From assembly GCA_900321645.1 (NCBI GenBank), contig ONWZ01000155.1:1-5194 (forward strand): DNA of 5,194 nucleotides, in the 5' to 3' direction. The position numbers were made by a program, and so were the translations under genes. The first letter of the stretch is position 1. Every line of letters starts with the position of its first letter. The notes under the pieces are model-generated. The model had not been told where the DNA came from, ran no database searches, and saw only the letters and a list, made by a program, of their open reading frames with translations. This stretch comes from an uncultured Eubacteriales bacterium. Lineage in GTDB: Bacteria > Bacillota_I > Bacilli_A > RF39 > UBA660. Positions 1-5,194 of this stretch are shown here, piece by piece.

Positions 1-641
1 ATAAGAAGAGTTTTATATTCTTTGTCATTTTTGCTTTGCTTTTATCTGGCTGTACAAAAATTACAAATAATTTAGATGAAGTTGTAAACGCAGTAATGAC
101 AAAAGATAAATTAACTGTCAATACTGTTTCCACCGGTTATGAAATATATATTCCGACGGGGGTTAAACAGGTAAGCGATAGTGAATATAATCAAAAGTTT
201 AAAATAAAGAATCGTTATATTTACTTATATGTTGATACAGTTAGTTATTATTATAAGAATAGTCTTAATTATAAGAATGAAGAAGCTTATAGTTATTACT
301 ATAAGGAACTAAATTTAAATGGTAAAACAGGATATATTGGAATAAATAAAATCGAAGATGATTTATATTTTTGTGAAACGATTTATAATTATTCAAAAAT
401 TGAATTCTATAGTAATCTAGATGATTTACCATATATCTTAGCAAATACATTGATGATGCAAAAAAGCATTAAGTATAATGATAATCTAATTAGTATAGAA
501 CTAGATAATGATGTTAGCGATGGTAGAGAACTAAAATATGAACTTGACAGCCCTAAAGATTCAGAGAGTACTTTCTCAGATTACTTACAGGAATATGTTC
601 CTGATGAAGAACCGGAAGTTACTTTACCGGAAGATAATTAA
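1..641 (+). CDS. Putative lipoprotein of unknown function, 5'-truncated by the window edge
   Basis: The reading frame is open from the left edge (first whole codon at position 3), so the true start lies outside the window. A TTG at 36 could be read as a start, but it falls inside a signal peptide. The codons from 3 read KKSFIFFVIFALLLSGC: lysines, a hydrophobic core, then a lipobox LSGC with the lipidated Cys at 51-53. The mature protein would be about 196 residues, anchored to the outer face of the membrane after Lgt/Lsp processing. The mature part is rich in Tyr, Asn, Asp and Lys, has a Tyr-rich stretch around 230-310, and ends in an acidic tail (YVPDEEPEVTLPEDN). I recognise no enzymatic motif and do not know the family. 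The TAA stop is 18 bp before the next gene, so the two are probably co-transcribed. The lipoprotein call is strong; the function is unknown. Confidence 0.85.
   Translation, partial: KKSFIFFVIFALLLSGCTKITNNLDEVVNAVMTKDKLTVNTVSTGYEIYIPTGVKQVSDSEYNQKFKIKNRYIYLYVDTVSYYYKNSLNYKNEEAYSYYYKELNLNGKTGYIGINKIEDDLYFCETIYNYSKIEFYSNLDDLPYILANTLMMQKSIKYNDNLISIELDNDVSDGRELKYELDSPKDSESTFSDYLQEYVPDEEPEVTLPEDN
243..307 (+). repeat. Imperfect in-frame direct repeat inside the lipoprotein gene
   Basis: Positions 243-259 and 291-307 match at 15 of 17 bases, 48 bp (16 codons) apart and in the same frame. Each copy encodes SYYYK. It may be a remnant of a small internal duplication or only composition bias in a Tyr-rich segment. 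Confidence 0.4.
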
Positions 642-659
642 TAAAGAAGAGGTGCAATA

Positions 660-1790
660 ATGAAATTAATGGATAAGATAAAAGACTTATTTATGGATGA
701 AGTCGATGATGATGAAGACATTGAATTAGAGGAAGAAGAAAGAGAAGAATATAAGGAACCTCCAAAAGAAGAATTACCAAAGGTAATGCGTGATGTTATC
801 GAAAGGGATAACAAAAAAGAAGAGAAGAGAGAAGAAAAAATTAAACCGGAAGAGTTTATTAGGGAATCAAGAAAAGTAGAAGTTAAGGAAGCACCAAAAG
901 AAGAAGTAAAACCAAGAAAATTTACTTTTCCAATCGACTTTGATGAAGAAGTAAAAGAAGCTGAAAAAAAAGAAGAAATGCCAGTTAGAAAAAACAAAGT
1001 TTACGATATTGAAAGTGACTTTAAAGAAAACTATGGCAATGGTAATATCAATGTTTTAAATCTTGAAAAAGAAACAGTACGTAAAACGGTTGAATTGTAT
1101 CCAACTAAGAAAGAGGAAGATTTAAAACCTAAATTCAAAGCTTCACCAGTAATTAGTCCAGTATATGGTATACTCGATAAGAATTATACAAAAGAAGAAG
1201 TTAGAGAAAAAAGTGAAGATAATACGATGAAAAGGCCATCTAAAAAAGTGGACTTTGAAACGGTTAGAAAGAAAGCTTTTGGAAATCTAGCTGATGAAAT
1301 AAAAGATAATATGCTTTGTGAAAACTGTGAGTTATATAAAGAAGTTCAAAAGATCAATGCTTTAAAAGAAGGCGATTTATTATATGATATGACAGTGGAA
1401 GACGATAAAGATTTAACAATTGAAAAAGCATATGATAATTACGAGGAGTTTGGGGTAGCTTATGAACCTAAACCTACTAAAAAAGTAGTTATTCCTGAAG
1501 AAGAGGAAGATGAAGAAACTCCAAAAGTTAGTTTAGAAGAAATCATTAAGAATAATAATGATTTAAAAGAAGATATTCCTTATACAAGAATGGATGAAAA
1601 AATTGATGAAACAGCGGAAGTAGTTGAAGCTGTTCCAGAAGTAGCCCCCAAACCAGAAGTTAAGGAAGAGATCAAGGAAGAAGTAAAAGAAGAAATTCCA
1701 TCAAGAACGGGAAAAAAGAAAGAAGCCAAAGTTGATGATGATTTCTTTGAATTAATCGATTCAATGTACAAAGAAAGGACAGATGATTAA
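660..1790 (+). CDS. Highly acidic, probably disordered hypothetical protein
   Basis: This is a 376-residue protein I do not recognise. Most of it is Glu/Lys/Asp/Pro-rich and looks disordered; there is no membrane segment or signal peptide. Four less repetitive islands stand out. Residues 1-15 (MKLMDKIKDLFMDEV) place hydrophobic residues at 3, 4, 7, 10, 11 and 15, as in an amphipathic helix, and are followed by an acidic run. Residues 161-176 read ASPVISPVYGILDKNY. Residues 197-245 look folded and contain a CxxC (Cys220, Cys223). Residues 358-373 (VDDDFFELIDSMYKER) look like a short helical or linear motif at the C-terminus. The start is supported by an AGAGGTG ribosome site at 648-654, 5 nt upstream; an ATG at 669 is possible but less well spaced. 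An amphipathic N-terminus followed by an acidic linker recalls the division protein SepF, but no SepF core domain is seen. A membrane-proximal scaffold or adaptor is inference only. Confidence 0.85.
   Translation: MKLMDKIKDLFMDEVDDDEDIELEEEEREEYKEPPKEELPKVMRDVIERDNKKEEKREEKIKPEEFIRESRKVEVKEAPKEEVKPRKFTFPIDFDEEVKEAEKKEEMPVRKNKVYDIESDFKENYGNGNINVLNLEKETVRKTVELYPTKKEEDLKPKFKASPVISPVYGILDKNYTKEEVREKSEDNTMKRPSKKVDFETVRKKAFGNLADEIKDNMLCENCELYKEVQKINALKEGDLLYDMTVEDDKDLTIEKAYDNYEEFGVAYEPKPTKKVVIPEEEEDEETPKVSLEEIIKNNNDLKEDIPYTRMDEKIDETAEVVEAVPEVAPKPEVKEEIKEEVKEEIPSRTGKKKEAKVDDDFFELIDSMYKERTDD
1662..1697 (+). repeat. Three 12-bp tandem units encoding KEE(I/V)
   Basis: Three consecutive 12-bp units (1662-1673, 1674-1685, 1686-1697) encode KEEI, KEEV and KEEI near the C-terminal end of the acidic protein. 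They lie after a Pro/Val/Glu-rich stretch. The copies differ at synonymous and Ile/Val positions, so this is an old or selected low-complexity repeat and not a fresh expansion. Confidence 0.6.
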
Positions 1791-1795
1791 AAGTG

Positions 1796-2071
1796 ATGGA
1801 AGTCTTACCAATAATTTTATACATACTAGGTTCTATTTTACTGGTTGTTTTAATAATATTAGGTATAAAATTAATTATTACGATGGATAAAATTCAGGTA
1901 GCGGTTGATAATATTAATACAAAGGTTGAATCACTTAATGGTTTTTTCTCAATAATTGATTTTACAACAGATAAATTAGCTAGTATAAGTGATAAAGTAG
2001 TTGAGGCAATTTCGTCATTTATAAGAAGAATTTTTACGAAAAAGAAAGAGGAGAGTGAAGAAGATGAGTAA
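1796..2071 (+). CDS. Small single-pass membrane protein, YtxG/DUF948-like
   Basis: The product has 91 residues. Residues 4-29 form one strongly hydrophobic membrane helix at the N-terminus. A helical segment follows (about 30-75) with regularly spaced hydrophobic residues and the pattern VDNINTKVESLN, then a very charged tail (RRIFTKKKEESEEDE). One N-terminal membrane helix plus a heptad-like segment, directly upstream of ytxH, is the arrangement of Bacillus ytxG (DUF948), although this protein is shorter than Bacillus YtxG. The family call therefore rests on architecture and context. The start is uncertain: GTG at 1793 and ATG at 1796 are adjacent codons in the same frame. Neither has a well-spaced ribosome site; the nearest is AAAGGA at 1774-1779, which is far. 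Both lie 2-5 nt after the previous stop, so translation probably depends on coupling to the upstream gene. ATG was preferred. The end overlaps ytxH by 8 bp. Confidence 0.8.
   Translation: MEVLPIILYILGSILLVVLIILGIKLIITMDKIQVAVDNINTKVESLNGFFSIIDFTTDKLASISDKVVEAISSFIRRIFTKKKEESEEDE
2048..2053 (+). promoter_or_regulatory. Ribosome binding site deciding the ytxH start
   Basis: GAGGAG lies inside the end of the YtxG-like gene, 10 nt before ATG 2064. A GTG at 2055 in the same frame would be only 1 nt from this site, so ATG 2064 is the better start. The site inside the upstream coding sequence, together with the 8-bp gene overlap, suggests coupled translation. Confidence 0.7.
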
Positions 2072-2477
2072 AAAAACAGGCTTATTTGGATTGCTTGCAG
2101 GTATTGGTATTGGTGTTGGAGCAGGGATGTTATTAGCTCCAAAAAGTGGTGAAGAACTAAGAAAGGATTTAGCTAAGAAACTTAATGAATTATTAGATAA
2201 AGCTAAAGAAATTGATGTTAATGAAGTAGCTGATGATTTCAAAAAAAGAGTTAAAGATTTAAAGAAAGAAATCGAAGACTTAGATAAAGAAAAAGCTTTA
2301 GCAATTGCCAAAGATAAAGGTGAAGAATTGAAAGTTAAAGCTAATGAATTATTAGAATTAGCTAAAGAAAAAGGAACACCAGTATTAGAAAAAACAGCTG
2401 CTAAGGTTAGAGAACAAGCAATTCTAGTTACAAAAGAAGTATTAAAGAAATTAGAAAAAGAAGAAGAAACTAAATAA
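2064..2477 (+). CDS. ytxH: YtxH-family membrane protein
   Basis: The product has 137 residues. Residues 6-25 form a glycine-rich membrane helix (LLAGIGIGVGAGMLLAP) with glycines spaced as in a glycine zipper. It is followed at once by the YtxH hallmark APKSGEELRKDL (25-36). The rest (about 36-131) is a long, highly charged Lys/Glu/Ala/Leu helical region that probably projects into the cytoplasm and may form a coiled coil. YtxH proteins in Bacillus are small envelope-associated proteins of the general stress response with no known enzyme activity; they are encoded beside YtxG, as here. No SigB-type promoter is visible just upstream, and expression seems to come from the upstream operon. A terminator hairpin overlaps the stop codon, making this the last gene of the unit. 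Family assignment is strong; cellular role is poorly known. Confidence 0.9.
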   Translation: MSKKTGLFGLLAGIGIGVGAGMLLAPKSGEELRKDLAKKLNELLDKAKEIDVNEVADDFKKRVKDLKKEIEDLDKEKALAIAKDKGEELKVKANELLELAKEKGTPVLEKTAAKVREQAILVTKEVLKKLEKEEETK

Positions 2478-2494
2478 ATTATTTAGTTTTTTTT
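2465..2494 (+). terminator. Intrinsic terminator overlapping the ytxH stop codon
   Basis: An 11-bp stem (2465-2475 with 2481-2491, one G-T wobble) closes a 5-nt loop. An uninterrupted run of eight T residues covers 2487-2494, so the outer stem merges into the T run. The stem has only one G-C pair and is weak, but the long T run and a promoter just downstream support termination. The TAA stop lies at the stem-loop junction. Confidence 0.7.
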
Positions 2495-2522
2495 ATGGAA
2501 AGAATACTGGTAGTTAATTATG

Positions 2523-2551
2523 TTGACAAAGTTTTTTAAATTTAATATTAT
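2523..2551 (+). promoter_or_regulatory. SigA-type promoter for the ABC transporter gene
   Basis: A perfect TTGACA (-35) at 2523-2528 is followed by a 17-bp spacer and TATTAT (-10) at 2546-2551. Transcription would start near 2558, giving a leader of about 30 nt. The spacer contains a 10-bp perfect palindrome, TTAAATTTAA (2536-2545). This could be an operator but may be chance in such A/T-rich DNA. Confidence 0.8.
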
Positions 2552-2580
2552 GATATTACCTAACTTTCATATTTAGATAT

Positions 2581-2585
2581 GGAGG
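2581..2585 (+). promoter_or_regulatory. Ribosome binding site with short spacing, ABC transporter
   Basis: GGAGG ends only 3 nt before ATG 2589, closer than the 6-9 nt used by rpsL in this window. No later in-frame ATG keeps the start of the ATPase domain intact, so 2589 remains the best start. The short spacing may lower translation. Confidence 0.65.
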
Positions 2586-2588
2586 AAT

Positions 2589-4730
2589 ATGTTAAAACTT
2601 AAAAAAGTATGTAAATACTATCAGGCTGGAAAGAATAAAAAACAGGTTTTAGATAATATAACACTTGATTTTAAAGACAGGGAATTAGTGTTTATATTAG
2701 GGGCTAGTGGTAGCGGTAAGAGCACTTTGCTAAATATTATTGGGGGCAATTTAAGATGTGATAGTGGTGAAATTTGGTTGGATGGAGAATGCGTTAGCAA
2801 TTATAATGAACATGAACTTGACAGATATCGTAGTTTAGTTATTGGTAACATCTTTCAAGACTATAATTTAATCGATTATATGAATGTTGCCGAGAATGTT
2901 ATGTTAGGATATACGGGGGGAATGGTTAAAAAAGAGATTGCAACATTATTTAAACAATTAGGCATATACGAGAAAAGATATGAAAAGGTTGTTAATCTAT
3001 CTGGCGGGGAAAAGCAAAGGGTTGCGATTGCGAGAGCATTAGTTAATAACCCCGATATCATTTTGGCAGATGAGCCAACGGGAGCACTAGATTCAAAAAA
3101 TGGCATGCAAGTAATGGATATTCTTAAGAGTATTGCTTATAATAGACTTGTAATTGTCGTCAGTCACGATAATTATTTAGCTAATAAATATGCATCAAGA
3201 ATTATCAATATGCATGATGGAAAGTGTAGTTATGAAATAATCCCCGAGAATAGCATGATTATTAAAAACGAAAAGGAAGATAAAAGTAAACTAATATCAG
3301 TTATTAAATTTGCCATTAAGAGTTTATGGTTAAAAAAGATTAGAACTTTATTTACAATTATGGCAATTAGTTTAGGCATTATCTCTATGGCTTTAGTTAC
3401 TAATTTATCAAATAGTTTTACTAAAGCAATCAATGATTTAGAAAAAGATGCCGTAGCCATATTTCCAATTACGATTAGTAATGGGAACTATGAAATAACC
3501 GATAAAGAAGAAACAAAAGCCGATGATAAATTAATTATTAAAGATCGTGATAAATTCATTCAAACCAATAAGATAAATAGTAACTATTTATCTTATCTTA
3601 AAGGAATAAAAGAAATTAATTATTTGACTTATAATTATGATATTTCGATGCCGTTAATTACTGATACGTATAATAAACTAAATAATCGTTATTTAAAGAT
3701 AATGCCAAGTAGTAAATATATCAAGGATAATTATGATATTCTGTATGGTAAAGACACAGGTAGTAAATATCAAATCTTACTTAAGGTAGATGAGAATAAT
3801 AATGTCGATAGTGAATTATTAAATGCCTTTAATATCAATACTGATATTGCTTATAATACAATTATTGGAAGAAAAATAAAAGTTATTTTGAATGACTTAT
3901 ATTATGTTAAAAATGGTAATTATTATGTTACTAATAATAATTGTCATGAACTATATAATAAGAGTAATATTGAACTTGAAATAGTGGGAATAGTTAAAGC
4001 TAATGAAGAAGTAGATAATGCTAGTTACTTATATGTCAGTAATGAATTAATTGATGAAATTATTAGAATAAATAATGAGAGTGAAATTGTTAAAGATGCT
4101 TTAAAAGAAACAAATAATATATTAGGGATAGATAGTGATAGAGAAACGACGCTAGCATATTTAGGATATAATACATTACCTAATCAAATTAATATTTATA
4201 CGGCTAATTTAAATGATAAAAATGAAGTAATTAAGAAATTAGATGAATATAATCGAAATTATGATAAGTTAATTTATATTGATACGATGGCAACAGCGAT
4301 TGATATTGTTAAGAAGTTTATTATGATTATTAGTGTTATATTAATAGTGTTTTCATTCATCGCAATTACGATATCATCACTGATGATTGGCATTCTTACA
4401 AATGTTAGAGTATTAGAAAGAAAAAAAGAGATTGGTATATTTCGTAGTTTAGGAGCTAGTAGAGGAGATATAAGAAGATTATTTAGCTTTCAAAATATGT
4501 TTATTGGAATAACATCTTTAATTGTAAGTTTATTTATCATAAATATTATTAAAATGCCAATTAATAAGATCATTGATAATTATCTAAAAATAGGGGATAT
4601 CTTTAAGATTAATTATGGTCTTTTGGGATTAGTCTTTATGATTAATTTACTCATTATCTATATTGCTGGAATGATTCCTACGATTAAGGCTAGTAAGTTA
4701 ACAATTGTCGATTGTATTTATAATAGATGA
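2589..4730 (+). CDS. ABC transporter, fused ATPase and MacB/FtsX-type permease
   Basis: The 713-residue product joins an ABC ATPase to a permease. ATPase (about 1-215): Walker A GASGSGKST at 38-46, Q-loop Gln90, signature LSGGE at 137-141, Walker B ILADEP with catalytic Glu162, D-loop ALD at 166-168, and switch His193. All key residues are present, so it should hydrolyse ATP. Permease: membrane helix 1 at about 252-273, an extracytoplasmic domain of about 300 residues (275-573) rich in Asn, Tyr and Asp, then three helices at about 574-604, 634-655 and 676-697. The segment ERKKEIGIFRSLGASRGDIRRLF (from 610) is the typical FtsX-like coupling region. Four helices with a large outer domain is the MacB (type VII) layout, in which movement drives work outside the membrane; such proteins export peptides or antibiotics, move lipoproteins or transmit signals. 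The substrate is unknown: no adaptor, regulator or sensor kinase gene is adjacent. It is transcribed alone. Confidence 0.93.
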   Translation: MLKLKKVCKYYQAGKNKKQVLDNITLDFKDRELVFILGASGSGKSTLLNIIGGNLRCDSGEIWLDGECVSNYNEHELDRYRSLVIGNIFQDYNLIDYMNVAENVMLGYTGGMVKKEIATLFKQLGIYEKRYEKVVNLSGGEKQRVAIARALVNNPDIILADEPTGALDSKNGMQVMDILKSIAYNRLVIVVSHDNYLANKYASRIINMHDGKCSYEIIPENSMIIKNEKEDKSKLISVIKFAIKSLWLKKIRTLFTIMAISLGIISMALVTNLSNSFTKAINDLEKDAVAIFPITISNGNYEITDKEETKADDKLIIKDRDKFIQTNKINSNYLSYLKGIKEINYLTYNYDISMPLITDTYNKLNNRYLKIMPSSKYIKDNYDILYGKDTGSKYQILLKVDENNNVDSELLNAFNINTDIAYNTIIGRKIKVILNDLYYVKNGNYYVTNNNCHELYNKSNIELEIVGIVKANEEVDNASYLYVSNELIDEIIRINNESEIVKDALKETNNILGIDSDRETTLAYLGYNTLPNQINIYTANLNDKNEVIKKLDEYNRNYDKLIYIDTMATAIDIVKKFIMIISVILIVFSFIAITISSLMIGILTNVRVLERKKEIGIFRSLGASRGDIRRLFSFQNMFIGITSLIVSLFIINIIKMPINKIIDNYLKIGDIFKINYGLLGLVFMINLLIIYIAGMIPTIKASKLTIVDCIYNR

Positions 4731-4732
4731 TG

Positions 4733-4767
4733 AAGAAAGTTAATATGAGTTAACTTTCTTTTGCTTT
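4733..4767 (+). terminator. Intrinsic terminator after the ABC transporter gene
   Basis: A perfect 11-bp stem (4733-4743 with 4750-4760) closes a 6-nt loop and is followed by TTGCTTT, a T run broken by GC. It starts 2 bp after the TGA stop. The stem is A/T-rich with two G-C pairs. It separates the transporter from the rpsL unit. Confidence 0.75.
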
Positions 4768-4801
4768 AGCATAAAATTATATAGAATTATTAAAAAAATA
4801 C

Positions 4802-4830
4802 TTGACGAATAAAAAATTATTTGATATTAT
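4802..4830 (+). promoter_or_regulatory. Strong extended -10 promoter for rpsL
   Basis: TTGACG (-35) at 4802-4807, a 17-bp spacer and TATTAT (-10) at 4825-4830, with a TG at 4822-4823 that makes an extended -10. The DNA from 4771 to 4801 is almost pure A/T with an A tract just before the -35, like an UP element. This fits a highly expressed ribosomal protein operon. Transcription would start near 4837. Confidence 0.85.
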
Positions 4831-4836
4831 TAATTC

Positions 4837-4951
4837 GTTCGTGAATATTGGGTTTTGTTGTGTGACAAAACTTATATTTAAAAGAGAATATGAAACACCA
4901 GGATATGTGCAAGAAGAAACAGTTAATTTATAAGTGGGAGGAGGATTATAA
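4837..4951 (+). promoter_or_regulatory. rpsL 5' leader with an inverted repeat
   Basis: The leader is about 115 nt long. Positions 4852-4858 (GTTTTGT) and 4865-4871 (ACAAAAC) can pair over a 6-nt loop, with one more G-U pair possible. No T run follows, so it is not a terminator. The rest is purine-rich and ends in the ribosome site GGGAGGAGG (4936-4944), 7 nt before the start codon. The hairpin could be a binding site for ribosomal protein autoregulation or only a stabilising 5' stem; the sequence alone does not decide. No convincing leader peptide was found. Confidence 0.5.
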
Positions 4952-5194
4952 ATGCCTACAGTTAATCAAATTATTAGAAAAGGTAGAGGAAGTAAGAGAA
5001 AGAAAAGTAAATCTCCAGCACTTCAAGTTGGATTCAATACAATTGAAAGACATCAAACTAATGCCGGTAGTCCACAAAAGCGTGGAGTATGTACACGTGT
5101 TGGTACGATGACACCAAAGAAACCAAACTCTGCTTTAAGAAAGTATGCGAGAGTAAGATTATCTAATGGAATGGAAGTTACATGTTATATTCCA
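4952..5194 (+). CDS. rpsL: Ribosomal protein S12, 3'-truncated by the window edge
   Basis: The first 81 codons are present. The start reads MPTVNQIIRKGR, and later SPQKRGVCTRVGTMTPKKPNSALRKYARVRLSNGMEVT matches the most conserved part of bacterial S12. S12 lies at the decoding centre of the 30S subunit and helps monitor codon-anticodon pairing. Residues 26-39 form the insert seen in Firmicutes S12 and absent from the E. coli protein. The PKKPNS loop (55-60), where streptomycin resistance mutations occur, has the usual residues. Bacterial S12 of this type is about 137-140 residues, so roughly 40% lies beyond the right edge. The start is fixed by GGGAGGAGG 7 nt upstream and by the universal MPT N-terminus. 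rpsG, fusA and tuf are expected downstream as in the usual str operon, but are not visible. Confidence 0.99.
   Translation, partial: MPTVNQIIRKGRGSKRKKSKSPALQVGFNTIERHQTNAGSPQKRGVCTRVGTMTPKKPNSALRKYARVRLSNGMEVTCYIP

Noticed and set aside
544..574. TTGACA within the lipoprotein gene as a possible promoter for the acidic protein
   Set aside because: At 17-bp spacing there is no -10 match (AGTACT-like), and the best alternative, TACTTT, needs a 19-bp spacer. The sequence is coding and the genes look co-transcribed.
638..997. Long minus-strand open frame rich in Ser and Phe opposite the acidic protein
   Set aside because: It mirrors GAA/GAG/AAA-rich codons on the plus strand, which rarely give stops in the complement. 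It has low-complexity composition and no ribosome site or family resemblance.
1894..2311. Overlapping minus-strand open frames opposite the ytxG-like and ytxH genes
   Set aside because: They are complements of Lys/Glu-rich codons in well-supported plus-strand genes, and their Ser/Phe/Leu-rich products match nothing recognisable.
4833..4846. Small hairpin with a TTCG tetraloop at the rpsL transcription start
   Set aside because: The 5-bp stem starts upstream of the predicted start site, so most of its 5' arm would not be in the RNA.
4919..4966. ACAGTTAAT repeated at 4919-4927 and 4958-4966, flanking the rpsL ribosome site
   Set aside because: A 9-bp repeat is not rare enough in A/T-rich DNA, and the second copy encodes the conserved TVN of S12.
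4890..5111. A 73-codon plus-strand open frame starting in the rpsL leader
   Set aside because: It overlaps rpsL in another frame, has no good ribosome site, and the overlapped S12 frame is unquestionably coding. A leader peptide role is not supported.

Overview
The window is a low-GC, all-plus-strand stretch of a Gram-positive-type chromosome, most likely from the Bacilli or a Mollicutes/Erysipelotrichia-like relative. Evidence for this is the strong A/T bias, GGAGG-type ribosome binding sites, a YtxG/YtxH gene pair, a Gram-positive lipoprotein, and an rpsL product with the internal insert typical of Firmicutes S12. The genes read with the standard bacterial code: tryptophan is TGG in the transporter, and the transporter's TGA stop sits just before a terminator hairpin. 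I cannot assign a species.

Region 1 (1-2494) looks like the 3' part of an operon with four genes. They encode a lipoprotein cut by the left edge (to 641), a very acidic, probably disordered protein of unknown function (660-1790), a small single-pass membrane protein of the YtxG/DUF948 type (1796-2071), and a YtxH-family membrane protein (2064-2477). Gaps are 18 bp and 5 bp, followed by an 8-bp overlap. A hairpin with a T run overlaps the ytxH stop and ends the unit. All four products may sit at or near the cell membrane, so a shared envelope-associated role is a reasonable inference, but it is unproven.

Region 2 (2495-4767) is a self-contained one-gene unit. It has a near-consensus SigA promoter, a single-polypeptide ABC transporter (N-terminal ATPase plus MacB/FtsX-type permease, 713 aa) and its own terminator. 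No regulator, two-component system or adaptor gene is visible next to it, so its substrate cannot be read from context.

Region 3 (4768-5194) is the start of what is probably the str operon. It has an A/T-rich upstream element, a strong extended -10 promoter, a leader of about 115 nt containing an inverted repeat, and the first 81 codons of rpsL (ribosomal protein S12), cut by the right edge.

No CRISPR array, insertion sequence, tRNA or rRNA was seen. The least explained item is the acidic protein at 660-1790. It has four short, non-repetitive islands in a Glu/Lys-rich background and lies in an operon with membrane proteins.
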